Source: CAYPXN01 sp964470915 (GTDB lineage: Bacteria; UBA10199; JADFYH01). From it: a stretch of DNA of 64,000 bases. The position numbers and the translations under genes are program-made. The notes below the pieces were generated by a model that worked only from the letters and a program-made list of their open reading frames with translations, was not told where the DNA came from and made no database searches. Where the stretch lies: assembly GCA_964470915.1 (NCBI GenBank), contig CAYYEM010000001.1, positions 62,001 to 126,000 on the forward strand, given 5' to 3'. The stretch's first letter is position 1, and each line of letters begins with the position of its first letter. Of this stretch, positions 49,938-58,877 are shown piece by piece.

Positions 49938-52832
49938 TGCGTTATTAATTCTCTCTTCCTTACGATCTCTTAGGAAGCTTTTTTGAAACTCGGGCGGAAT
50001 TTCGGATTTTAACAAATCCAGTTCCGCCCTTGATTTTTGAAAATATTCTTGAGCTTTTTGTTTTTCATTTTTCTTTTTATAAAGAATTCCCAATTCAAGA
50101 TTTATTTCCCAGGAGAGATTGTTGAGAGAGAGTTTTTGGTTTAGTTTGAGGGCCTGTAAAAAATTTTCTTCTGATTGCTCTAGGCTGGCTTTGTTTTGAT
50201 CACGATAAATTTTTCCCAATATCAAATGAGCTCGGCATTCCAATTCAGAATTGGAATTTTTTTGGCTTAATTCTAAAGCCTTCTGACTATCTAAAAGGGC
50301 TGCAAAAAAATTCTCATGCTCAATCTGTAAGTGAGCTCTATTAAGCAGACTTTGTATGAATAAAGCGTTTGAAGAGTTTTCTAAAAGTACAATGGCTTGG
50401 TTAAGATATTCTAGTTGCTGTTCGTGATTTTCTTTTTCACCTTCGAGAAGTGCCAAATAATTCAAGGCCGCAGCTTGTTGCTCAGGATAAGAAGAAAGAA
50501 GCGAAAGTTCGTACCACGCTAAGCTTTCTTTGTAAGCTTCTCGGGATTTTCCCAGATGATAAATGAGATTCACGCGATTGTGATAAAGAATGCAACTCAA
50601 GAGAGGATGTTTGCTCCTTTTTGAAAGTAGCAAGGCTGTTTGGTAATGAGATAAAGCTTTCTGATAATCTCCCTGATCATGAAAAAAAGTGGCCAGGTTC
50701 ATCCAAAACACACCTTGCATATAAAAGTTTTTAGATTTTTTAGTTTCAAGAATAGCTTCTTTCATTTTTTGTTCTGCAAATGAAAGTTGACCTGTCCTTT
50801 TAAGAATTAAAGCCTCCAGGTTTAATGCTCTTGCGAGCCCTAAAGAGTTTCTTTGTTTTTGGTAAGCTGTGCGGGCTTTTTTAATCATTTCGGTCGCATC
50901 TATTATTTTACCTTCGAGCCAGGCAATGCGGGCCTGAATTTCATGAAAGAGACCTTTTTCTGTAGTGCTGATATTTTCAGGATTTGGTAAAATTTGTTTT
51001 GCTTGTTCAGCACTAGCCAGAGAAGCGAAGTTTCTAGCTGCGATTAACCTGCATTTGGCAGGGATTTTTTGCAGAGGGATTTGAGCCCAGGTTACTTTTC
51101 GTAATTCTTCCGCTTGTTGAAAGCATCCTTCTTGGTAAAGATGGTCTAGTTCTTTAGTAATTTTTTCCCAGGATAATTTTTGAGAAATTTTCTTTTTTAT
51201 CCCTGAAATTTTTCTTAAGGTCAATCCTGTTTCATGGGCTTGAGAAATAATGCCAAGTTTTGGATTCTTTTGAATTTGTTCTAGAAGCTTTGCAGGATTT
51301 ACCTGAAGAATTTTGGAAACAAGATCAAGTTTTTGTTCTTTTCCGGAAAGCTCAAGTAATTTGAGCAAGTGTTTGAGTTTGGATTTCCATTTTTCTTCGT
51401 AATTTTTGAGTGTTTTGGCAGGTGTTTCTAATTCACGAAGTTTCCAACCTGAGGAAGTGTATGAAAGTTTACCTTCATCCAAAAGTGCTTCCAGATAATT
51501 TTCGAGTAAATGAATGTTACCGCGAATAGATTGTGTGATTTGCTTGGATTGTAGCTTGTTTGCTTTAAAGTCTATTTCACTTTTTAAAAAATCATCTATT
51601 TGAGATGCTTTGAGAGGCGATAACTCAACGCTTAAATTAAAAGGAAAAGATATTTTGTGATCTGTAGCACATACAAATTTTGGAATGTTTTTTAAAATGG
51701 AAACAGAGAAGTCAGAGTCCAAAGGCAAATCCAAAAGCAATATAAAAGAAGAAGTAGGGTTTTGTTTTAAAAATATTTTTAGGTTTTCAATCTTGTTAAA
51801 ATAAAGGGCTTGTTTTCCTTCTACTTGTAACTTTTGTTTGATTTCAATGAGGGCTCTGCTTTTCCCAGTGCCCTTTTTGCCATGGAGTAGAATTTTAGCT
51901 GACTCTGTTTGGAGAAGATTTTGGATTCTTTCTATTTCTTTCTTCCAAAACAAAAAAGGAGAAGATTCTAAAATACCTATAGATTCAGAATTACTCTGTA
52001 AGGAGAAAGTTTCTCCTAAACTTTCATTGAGAGCCTGTAATAATTCTGTAACATTTAAAAATCTTTTCTGTGGATCTGCTTCGAGAAGTTTTTCAATCAC
52101 TTCTTTGAAAGATTCCGGGATTGCTGAAAATTGAAAAGGGGCAATGACTGGCTTTTCATAAAGTTGTTTTTGTAGAATTTGTAGAGGATCTTCAGCTTTA
52201 AAAGGTGAATGAGCAGTTAATAATTCACTGCATAGGACTCCAAAAGCGTAAAGATCACTGGCTGGGCTGGGGGCTTTGCCCAGAGCTATTTCAGGAGCAG
52301 CATAAGGGGGGGTTCCAAAAAAACTTTCACCACTCGATTTGCTTTTCAGATTCTGTGCCAAACCAAAATCAATTAATTTTAAAGTAAGTTTTTGGCTTTG
52401 AGTAGGCGTGTAAACCAGTATGTTTTCAGGTTTTAAATCCAAATGCAAAATGCCTTTTGAGTGCAGAAAAAAAAGTGCTCTGAGAAGTTGTATTAAAAGT
52501 TCAAATTGAGTGTTGAGATTTTTATCTTTGCAAAACTCCAGAATGTTTTTTCCCTCGATCCATTCAGAAGTAAAATAATAACCGTTTTCTAAAATACCAA
52601 AATCAAATGCTTGAGCCAGATGTGGATGATGGAGTTGACTGAGATATTGAAATTCATTTTTGAGAACTTCAATTGGAATTGAAGAGCGAGTGGTACTTGT
52701 TTTCAGTGCCAATTTCTTTTCAAGGAGAGGATCGTAAACCCGAAACACTTCGCCGCCACTCGCGTCACCAATCTTCTTGTCTATTTGGTAGCGTTTTTTC
52801 CAAGAGGAAAATAGTTTTTGTTTTTTGGGCAT
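49929..52832 (-). CDS. Ser/Thr protein kinase fused to P-loop ATPase and TPR repeats
   Basis: The 967-residue protein starts with a Hanks-type kinase (about 13-275): Gly loop IGDASGGEVF, Lys in LALKTS, catalytic loop HLDLKPEN, DFGLA, and PYAAPE. Lys, Asp, Asn and DFG are kept, so it should be active, but HRD is HLD (non-RD, so no activation-loop Arg control). Then comes a P-loop ATPase (LLHGKKGTGKSRALIEI, about 315) with LLLDLP as Walker B-like, then a long helical region with about eight TPR-like repeats (AKARTAYQKQRNSLGLARALN, DYQKALSHYQTALLLSK). The layout resembles PknK/MalT-type signal ATPases. No membrane segment. It sits between the two sigma54 units. Confidence 0.9.
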   Translation of the reverse strand: MPKKQKLFSSWKKRYQIDKKIGDASGGEVFRVYDPLLEKKLALKTSTTRSSIPIEVLKNEFQYLSQLHHPHLAQAFDFGILENGYYFTSEWIEGKNILEFCKDKNLNTQFELLIQLLRALFFLHSKGILHLDLKPENILVYTPTQSQKLTLKLIDFGLAQNLKSKSSGESFFGTPPYAAPEIALGKAPSPASDLYAFGVLCSELLTAHSPFKAEDPLQILQKQLYEKPVIAPFQFSAIPESFKEVIEKLLEADPQKRFLNVTELLQALNESLGETFSLQSNSESIGILESSPFLFWKKEIERIQNLLQTESAKILLHGKKGTGKSRALIEIKQKLQVEGKQALYFNKIENLKIFLKQNPTSSFILLLDLPLDSDFSVSILKNIPKFVCATDHKISFPFNLSVELSPLKASQIDDFLKSEIDFKANKLQSKQITQSIRGNIHLLENYLEALLDEGKLSYTSSGWKLRELETPAKTLKNYEEKWKSKLKHLLKLLELSGKEQKLDLVSKILQVNPAKLLEQIQKNPKLGIISQAHETGLTLRKISGIKKKISQKLSWEKITKELDHLYQEGCFQQAEELRKVTWAQIPLQKIPAKCRLIAARNFASLASAEQAKQILPNPENISTTEKGLFHEIQARIAWLEGKIIDATEMIKKARTAYQKQRNSLGLARALNLEALILKRTGQLSFAEQKMKEAILETKKSKNFYMQGVFWMNLATFFHDQGDYQKALSHYQTALLLSKRSKHPLLSCILYHNRVNLIYHLGKSREAYKESLAWYELSLLSSYPEQQAAALNYLALLEGEKENHEQQLEYLNQAIVLLENSSNALFIQSLLNRAHLQIEHENFFAALLDSQKALELSQKNSNSELECRAHLILGKIYRDQNKASLEQSEENFLQALKLNQKLSLNNLSWEINLELGILYKKKNEKQKAQEYFQKSRAELDLLKSEIPPEFQKSFLRDRKEERINNASR

Positions 52833-53115
52833 GAGTTTAAGAATAAATTATGTTTTTAATGACAAAGTAGCAGTTTTTTCATTTAAATTCATTTTTTTCT
52901 ATTTCTCTTCAATGTCAGAATTTTTTATATAGCATACAAAACTGTCGGAATCTATTCCTGTAGATCAAGTATATGAAATAATTGATTATTTAGGTTCGAT
53001 ATTTTGAACCATTACATTTCTGACACTTATCAGGTTTCGTTTTATCAATTTTGGCAGACCATATAAGTTCAATATTTTCAATAAGATAAACGCTTTTTCA
53101 AGCTGCTTCTCTTTT
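52833..53115. promoter_or_regulatory. Upstream regulatory region of the 53170 operon
   Basis: This is a gene-free 283 bp. TGTCAGAA (52913-52920), TGTCGGAA (52943-52950) and the inverted TTCTGACA (53018-53025) are related 8-mers lying 90-205 bp before the sigma54 promoter, the distance expected for enhancer sites. A GGTTC-N8-GAACC dyad (52993-53010) is another candidate. Confidence 0.45.
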
Positions 53116-53131
53116 TGGCCTGATCCTTGCT
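53116..53131 (+). promoter_or_regulatory. Sigma54 (-24/-12) promoter 2
   Basis: TGGCCTGATCCTTGCT: GG-N10-GC with the TTGCT -12 element. The GC is exactly 40 nt before the ATG at 53170, the same spacing as promoter 1. Confidence 0.8.
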
Positions 53132-53169
53132 GTATATAAGTGCGGGATTTTTGAAAAAGGAGGAGTGTG

Positions 53170-54594
53170 ATGCCTATTGAGAATATTTCTGAGCGTAAAG
53201 CTGAAAATAGATTTTTGGAAAATGAAGAGGAGTTGGATGCTTTTGATTTGGAGACGGATCTTTCAGAAGATTCTGATGGAGAAATTTATGGAAGTTCTTC
53301 TTATCAAAAACATTCTTCAAAGGAATTTGCATCTTCCTTGGGTTCTCTCGATGCTGCAGGGGCTGTCAAAAAACTGGAGCTTTTAAAAAAAGATCCCAGT
53401 CTTCATCTTTCTGTCGAAGATAAAAAGAAAATTTCGATTTTAATCAATCAACTCAAAAAAATTACCGGTAAGATTCCTGCTAGCCTATTGAATGAGCTAA
53501 AAGCATTTGAAGCAAAGATTTTTGGAAATATGAGTTTGGAAACAGAAGAATTTCCAGAAGAATCAGATTCTGATGCTGCCTATTTGAAAGCAGATTTGGA
53601 TAAAACAAAAAAAATGATTGAGGACAATTCCAATCTTACAAAAGAGGAAAAAGAAGCTTTTTTGAAAAATATTGAGAAATGGTCTCACTCCCTCGACTTG
53701 GGTCGTTTGGATCTTGGTCTCATTCAGGAACAATTGGATGCCATGAGGGAAGAGTTGAATCAGGTTGAGGCTTTTCCAAAAAATCTTCGTGAAATGTCAA
53801 AGCAGACCGGTAAAGAGCCATCAGAATTGCAAGCCCTGCTGAAAAAGCATAATTTGGATTCTGAAAATCTTCCCAATCCTCCGGATGAAAAAGTGGCGGC
53901 TTTGCTGAATGATCCAGAGTTTTCTGAGAAACTCGACTCTCTTAAATCCGATGTTTCGACAGCCCAGACTGCTTTGTCTGATGAAATCAAGAAGCAAACA
54001 GAGGCAGCCAAACATCTGAATGATGAAGCTAAAAAGGATAAAAATAAGGCTCGTAGTAGTGATGTGTCGTCTTATGAATTTCTTTATAAAGCTCATTTCC
54101 ATAAAGATGAAAAAAGTAAGGCTCTCATTGCAGCCCAGTTACAATTAGCCACTGAAACGGCCTCTTGTTTGTCAGCTTTGTATGGAAAAACTGTCACAGC
54201 TGAAACCAGTCCTGAAAAAGTGGGAGTTTTAAGTTTTGAAGGTGGCGCTTCAATCAATGTGCTGGTTTGTGGAGCAGGGGTTGAAGCAAGTGCTTCAGGG
54301 GTTCTGCAATTTAGTAACAAAGCCAGTATTGATTGGCCAAAGGTAGAAGTAGTGCCTTTTGCAGTCGATAATTTCAGGGATGGTAAAACTGAAATCCCTG
54401 AATGGATGACTAAGTCTAATTATCCTTTGGATGTTTATGATCAATACAACCCAGACCAAGACGCCAAAGATGATTGGTGGAAATGGCTGTTAGTGCCGAT
54501 TGCTGGCCCCTTGGCTTTCTCTGATAACTTTGACGATGAGCTTCATAAGTCTGATGCCTTGTCAACGGGTGGAGAACTTAAAGATATTAATTAA
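53170..54594 (+). CDS. Unknown acidic coiled-coil protein under sigma54 control
   Basis: I do not recognise this 474-residue protein. An acidic N-terminus (EDSDGEIYGSSSY) leads to helical, coiled-coil-prone segments (about 55-310, such as KKMIEDNSNLTKEEKEAF and AQTALSDEIKKQTEAAKHLNDE), then a compact region (about 320-474) with LSFEGGASINVLVCGAGVEASASGV and WWKWLLVPIAGPLAF near the end, which could insert into a membrane. There is no N-terminal signal peptide. The true start is ATG 53170 with AAGGAGG upstream; a GTG directly before it is in frame. A lipoprotein gene follows by 14 nt. The helical-hydrophobic layout recalls secreted pore-forming translocators, but I see no motif to prove it. 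Confidence 0.75.
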   Translation: MPIENISERKAENRFLENEEELDAFDLETDLSEDSDGEIYGSSSYQKHSSKEFASSLGSLDAAGAVKKLELLKKDPSLHLSVEDKKKISILINQLKKITGKIPASLLNELKAFEAKIFGNMSLETEEFPEESDSDAAYLKADLDKTKKMIEDNSNLTKEEKEAFLKNIEKWSHSLDLGRLDLGLIQEQLDAMREELNQVEAFPKNLREMSKQTGKEPSELQALLKKHNLDSENLPNPPDEKVAALLNDPEFSEKLDSLKSDVSTAQTALSDEIKKQTEAAKHLNDEAKKDKNKARSSDVSSYEFLYKAHFHKDEKSKALIAAQLQLATETASCLSALYGKTVTAETSPEKVGVLSFEGGASINVLVCGAGVEASASGVLQFSNKASIDWPKVEVVPFAVDNFRDGKTEIPEWMTKSNYPLDVYDQYNPDQDAKDDWWKWLLVPIAGPLAFSDNFDDELHKSDALSTGGELKDIN

Positions 54595-54608
54595 AGGAGG
54601 AGTGAGAA

Positions 54609-54926
54609 ATGAAAGCAAAATTTATATCATCCATTAAAATGTTAAGTTTGAGCACTTTGCTTGTATCTGTGCTGAGTTTAACCGCTTGTGATTATTCAAC
54701 CACTAACCTTTCAAGACAGACTGTTCCTGTAGAGGAAACGAGTGAAAGTCCTAACACAAATAATGCAACAAATAATACAAATGAGGTTCCTGGTGTAACA
54801 GAAGAAGATAAAGCTAGGAAAGAATCTAACACGTCAGAAGATCCTCCCCAAGCCGTAAACGATTCTACTTCAGTGTTAATGACTCATACTCCTACAGAAG
54901 AAGAGGTCTTAGAGCTTTTAAAATAA
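54609..54926 (+). CDS. Small lipoprotein co-transcribed with the 53170 gene
   Basis: A 105-residue protein with a lipoprotein signal (LSTLLVSVLSLTAC, Cys about 27), then a low-complexity Asn/Thr/Glu tail with no recognisable fold, ending TEEEVLELLK. AAAGGAGG lies 6 nt upstream. It shares the sigma54 transcript with the preceding gene. Possibly an outer-membrane anchor or partner for that protein. Confidence 0.78.
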   Translation: MKAKFISSIKMLSLSTLLVSVLSLTACDYSTTNLSRQTVPVEETSESPNTNNATNNTNEVPGVTEEDKARKESNTSEDPPQAVNDSTSVLMTHTPTEEEVLELLK

Positions 54927-55011
54927 TTAAACTTATTATTTGTAAAAAAACATATTGATTCTGATCTCGAAGAATTTTAAAAAATAAACTTTCCATCTTC
55001 TGAGATCTCGC

Positions 55012-55017
55012 TATAAT
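55012..55017 (+). promoter_or_regulatory. -10 element suggesting a leaderless MBL transcript
   Basis: A perfect TATAAT ends 7 nt before the ATG at 55025, so transcription would start at or next to the start codon. No Shine-Dalgarno is present. No good -35 is visible; a GAGATCTC palindrome lies just upstream. Confidence 0.45.
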
Positions 55018-55024
55018 TTAATTA

Positions 55025-56434
55025 ATGCGATTGCTCTTTTTAGGTGGAGTTCGAACAGTAACAGGTTCCATGCACGTTCTTGAAACAGGAAACGAGCGTG
55101 TGTTGCTGGAGTGCGGGCTGTATCAGGGCCGCCACAAAGAATCCTTCGAGAAAAATTCCAACTTGCCTTTCCCCTTTGATGTGAAGTCGATTGATGCCAT
55201 GTTGCTTTCCCATGCTCATATCGATCATTGTGGGAATATTCCTTCCCTTGCCAAAAAAGGTTATCAGGGAAATATTTTTGCGACTCCAGCGACCCGTGAT
55301 TTGTGTTCTGTCATGCTCATGGATGCGGCTTATATTCAGCAGCAGGACGCGGATTATATTAATCGTCATGAGCTTTATGATCCAGAAATGGGCCCTGTGT
55401 TACCCATTTACGATGAGCAAGATGTGCTGAAGTCTTTGAGTCAGTATGTTTCTGTAGATTATCATCGTCATTTTCCAGTCACCCCTCATATTAAAGCAGG
55501 TTTTTATGATGCTGGGCATGTCTTAGGCTCGGCGATTGTTACGATGGATGTTAAAAAGAAAACAGGCGAGAAAGTGCGTATAGCTTTTTCAGGAGATTTA
55601 GGCAGAAAAAACATGCCTTTAATGAGCAATCCCGAGATTCCTGAAAGTATTGATTATTTAATGATTGAAAGTACTTATGGAGATCGATTGCATGATCCCA
55701 TCGATACCATGAAAAAAGAATTAGCAAGAGTCGTGAATGAAACTTACTCACGAAAAGGAAAATTAATTATTCCTTCTTTTGCTCTCGAGCGTACTCAGCT
55801 ACTGGTTTTTACTCTTCATCAATTAACGCGTGAAAAACTTATTCCTGAAATTCCTATATATGTAGATAGTCCACTTTCGATTTCGATTACCGATGTGTTT
55901 AAATTACATCCAGATGCGATGGATCAAAAAACACGGAATTTTATTCAAAGCAATGGCGATCCTTTTGGTTTTAAAAACTTGGTTTACTTAACAGATACTG
56001 AGTCGAGTCGTGCTTTGAATTATAAAACGGAGCCCATGATTATCATTTCAGCTTCGGGCATGTGTGAAGGTGGGCGCATCGTTCATCATTTGCGCAATAA
56101 TATTGAAAATCCGAATAATACAGTTTTGATTATTGGCTATCAGGCCCAGCACACCTTGGGTCGCCGTTTGGTGGAGAAAAGAAGAAAGGTTAAGATATTT
56201 GGTGTGGAGCGCGAGTTGAATGCGCGAGTCGAAGTAATCAATTCTTTCTCAGCCCATGCAGATAAAACAGAGCTCCTTGAATTTGTCGAAGCGTGCGGCA
56301 AGCGTTTGAAGGGAATTTTTATTGTGCACGGTGACGAAGAACAGTCTTTAGCTTTGCAGAGCCACATCCAAAAAATGGGTTTTCAAAATGTGATTGTCCC
56401 CACCCAGAAACAATTTGTAGAGTTGGATACTTAA
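55025..56434 (+). CDS. Metallo-beta-lactamase / beta-CASP RNA-processing family protein
   Basis: The 469-residue protein has the MBL metal motif LLSHAHIDHCGNIP, the beta-CASP region with GDLGRKNMPL, ESTYGDR, IPSFALERTQLLVFTL, and the RMMBL end SASGMCEGGRIVHHLRN, FSAHADKTELLEF and VHGDEE. This matches the Ysh1/CPSF-73-like bacterial clade, which are RNA or unknown-substrate hydrolases. Full length. Possibly leaderless. It is convergent with the 56431 gene, overlapping 4 bp. Confidence 0.93.
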   Translation: MRLLFLGGVRTVTGSMHVLETGNERVLLECGLYQGRHKESFEKNSNLPFPFDVKSIDAMLLSHAHIDHCGNIPSLAKKGYQGNIFATPATRDLCSVMLMDAAYIQQQDADYINRHELYDPEMGPVLPIYDEQDVLKSLSQYVSVDYHRHFPVTPHIKAGFYDAGHVLGSAIVTMDVKKKTGEKVRIAFSGDLGRKNMPLMSNPEIPESIDYLMIESTYGDRLHDPIDTMKKELARVVNETYSRKGKLIIPSFALERTQLLVFTLHQLTREKLIPEIPIYVDSPLSISITDVFKLHPDAMDQKTRNFIQSNGDPFGFKNLVYLTDTESSRALNYKTEPMIIISASGMCEGGRIVHHLRNNIENPNNTVLIIGYQAQHTLGRRLVEKRRKVKIFGVERELNARVEVINSFSAHADKTELLEFVEACGKRLKGIFIVHGDEEQSLALQSHIQKMGFQNVIVPTQKQFVELDT

Positions 56435-57582
56435 AGAATTTGTCCGCTGAATAAATTACTTACCACATTCATAATCGTGACAGCGCCTCCGCCAGGAGCT
56501 GCATAGTAGGTGTTAGTAGCGTTTCCACTAGAATCAGTTTGAAGAGAAATTCCATATGCGTTTTGACCATTGAGAGAAGAAATTCTTCCTGCAGTATAGC
56601 TTGAAAGATCTGCAGCCACATCGATATATCCCATATCTCCTGTTGATTGGGTAAAAAAACCACCAATTAATCCAGAGGCTAAAGGCCCTGCAGTTACAAT
56701 TGTTGCTGCACCAGAAAGTACATCTGTGCTGGCGAGACTGCTTCCCAAGGCTGGAGGAGTGATAGTGCTACCAATTTGAGTACTTGCTGAAGGGGTAGTT
56801 ACATTTAAGTTATAAACCAACACTTCATTGGCTTGAGGTTGAATCACAAAAAGGGCCGTGCCACTCGAGTTAGTGGCAGAAGCAACAGAGCTTGTAGTAG
56901 CACCAACATCTAAAGTTTGTGCGGCTAGGCTCAGGTCGCTTGTATCGATGAAGCTGATACTATTTGTATCAAGCGAAGAAACAATGAGTTGATTGGTGCT
57001 GGAGTTCCAATGCATTTTCCCAGGGCTAGTTTGTACTGCCAAAGGAGAGCCTGTGACTTCAACGCCTGTGTTAGCATCAAAGGCATGAACCATAGAAGTA
57101 GTGCTATCGGATACATATACAACTCCCAGCGTAGAGTTGACCGCCAAGCCTAAGAGTTCATCACTGGTGCCAGTTCCGACTGTAATGGGAGAAATAGAAG
57201 CCGCAGCAATGCCTGTGCTTGGATTATAATCTAATACGACAATTGTATTGCTGGGAGAATCTCCCGTGCCTACTAAAAAGATTCGAGTAATACCTGAGCC
57301 CAGGTTGTAAGTTGCGATGTCTTGTGGAAGCGTAGGAATTTGAATGGTGCTTCCATTATTTATAATAGGTGCTCCCCCAATGACTGAATTTGTGGAGAGG
57401 GTAATGAGTGTGAGAACGTTGTTTTGAGAATCAGCAATCGCAATAATGTTGTTGGTGTTGTTGACTGAAATTACACGGGGTGCAATCAGAATGTTAGATA
57501 CAGTGTTGTTTTTTGAACAACTTGCTAAGGTGAGAATTAAAAGAAAAATAAAACAAATTTTAGAAAAAAATTTTGAATTCAT
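56431..57582 (-). CDS. YncE-like beta-propeller lipoprotein 1
   Basis: A 383-residue lipoprotein (lipobox LILTLASC) followed by a beta-rich domain of repeated blades with NNIIAIADSQNNVLTLI, VVYVSDSTTSMVHAFDANTG, NQLIVSSLDTNSISFIDTSD, typical of seven-bladed YncE/YVTN propellers. Probably on the outer membrane or surface. The start I prefer is ATG 57582; an in-frame start at 57636 lies in a family B repeat. The paralog at 57667 is next to it, in the same direction. Confidence 0.8.
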   Translation of the reverse strand: MNSKFFSKICFIFLLILTLASCSKNNTVSNILIAPRVISVNNTNNIIAIADSQNNVLTLITLSTNSVIGGAPIINNGSTIQIPTLPQDIATYNLGSGITRIFLVGTGDSPSNTIVVLDYNPSTGIAAASISPITVGTGTSDELLGLAVNSTLGVVYVSDSTTSMVHAFDANTGVEVTGSPLAVQTSPGKMHWNSSTNQLIVSSLDTNSISFIDTSDLSLAAQTLDVGATTSSVASATNSSGTALFVIQPQANEVLVYNLNVTTPSASTQIGSTITPPALGSSLASTDVLSGAATIVTAGPLASGLIGGFFTQSTGDMGYIDVAADLSSYTAGRISSLNGQNAYGISLQTDSSGNATNTYYAAPGGGAVTIMNVVSNLFSGQIL

Positions 57583-57598
57583 TAAAGAACTTTCATCA

Positions 57599-57661
57599 CT
57601 CTTCCCCTCTGTTTTTGCAGAGGACCTCCTGTTCATTTGAGAGGAGGGACAGGGAAGAAGC
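57599..57661. repeat. Family B repeat between the propeller genes
   Basis: CTCTTCCCCTCTG and a CAGAGGACCTCC centre followed by GGAGGGACAGGGAAGAAG form nested complementary arms. Confidence 0.65.
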
Positions 57662-57666
57662 TTTAT

Positions 57667-58848
57667 CTACGGAAAAGTTGCGACCACCCCAAGTGTGTTT
57701 CCATTGATGATCGAAACGTTATTTGAGTTTAAGTTCATCACATAAATATAGGGGACTCCACCAAAATGCCCCACACTGATACCAAAAGGATTCAAACCTT
57801 GTGCTATGCCCGCTGGTAAAGATTCGTCCAGTTCAATTTGAGCAATCTGAGTGAGCGAATTAGTGTCAATCACAGATACTTGATTGTTATCGCTCAGCGT
57901 TACGTAAACTTTTTCATTTAAAGTATCTACCGCTACTTCATTAGGATTAGTGTTTAAAGAAATTTCAGACACAACGAGAGAAGAGATAGGTATTTCAATA
58001 GGAGTGCCTGTACTATTAACAGGCAAACTTTGTTCGGAGAGAATTTTTAAAGCAGGACTAATACCATCAACGACATAAATATAATTGCTATCACTCGCGA
58101 TACCACGAGTAGAAATTGTATTTGCTAAATCATAATCAACGGCTGCACTGCCTCCTGAGGTGACAGTGAGTGTTGGGTCTGGAAGAGGAATTTGACTTGT
58201 ATTTAAAATCAACATGCGATCGGTGCGATTGGTGACAAACAAATATTGTCCTGATGGAGAGAGCGCCAATTCTCGAGTTCCCGAGGTGTTAAGAGTGACA
58301 CCTAAGTTGTTTTGAACATTAAAACTTACTTGAGTTCTTTGATTTAAGTTCGAAAAGAGAATACGATCTACAGAGCCTGTGCAGGCAATGTATAAATTTG
58401 TTCCATCAGATGTAATACCGAAGGGATTACCATCGGTAGCATATTGGGTGATACTTAAATAACTGGAAGAGCTTTCATTTACATTCACTTGTAGAATTTG
58501 ATCGATATTATCTTCTATGTTCGCACTCAATCGATTGGTGATGTACAAGAGTTGGTTAGTGTTATCGAGATAAGCTTGCCCTGAGAAATTTAAGATAGAA
58601 ATTACATTCAGCACTTGAGGTGCTGTGGGGTTGGTCAGATCTAAGACCATCAGAGAGGCATCGCCATAATTAACAGCATTATTGGAGTTGATGAGATAGC
58701 CACGATTTCGTGTTTCATCGATGGTCATGAAAATAGGTTGGGCTAAAACAGGGCTCGTAGTGCTTAGAGGAATGTTCGGGAAAATACCAGGTCCTGCACA
58801 AGCGGACAAAAATAGCAGGAAGAAAAAAATATAAATTCTTTTATACAT
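57667..58848 (-). CDS. YncE-like beta-propeller lipoprotein 2
   Basis: A 393-residue lipoprotein (lipobox FLLFLSACAG) with propeller blades such as GYLINSNNAVNYGDASLMVLDL, NLYIACTGSVDRILFS, QYLFVTNRTDRMLILNTS and EKVYVTLSDNNQVSVIDTNS. It is related in fold to the neighbour at 56431 but not close in sequence. An upstream in-frame ATG at 58866 is possible. It lies 29 nt downstream of ppdK, perhaps co-transcribed. Confidence 0.82.
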   Translation of the reverse strand: MYKRIYIFFFLLFLSACAGPGIFPNIPLSTTSPVLAQPIFMTIDETRNRGYLINSNNAVNYGDASLMVLDLTNPTAPQVLNVISILNFSGQAYLDNTNQLLYITNRLSANIEDNIDQILQVNVNESSSSYLSITQYATDGNPFGITSDGTNLYIACTGSVDRILFSNLNQRTQVSFNVQNNLGVTLNTSGTRELALSPSGQYLFVTNRTDRMLILNTSQIPLPDPTLTVTSGGSAAVDYDLANTISTRGIASDSNYIYVVDGISPALKILSEQSLPVNSTGTPIEIPISSLVVSEISLNTNPNEVAVDTLNEKVYVTLSDNNQVSVIDTNSLTQIAQIELDESLPAGIAQGLNPFGISVGHFGGVPYIYVMNLNSNNVSIINGNTLGVVATFP

Positions 58849-58877
58849 AGATAAATGAAGCAACATACGAACGTTTT

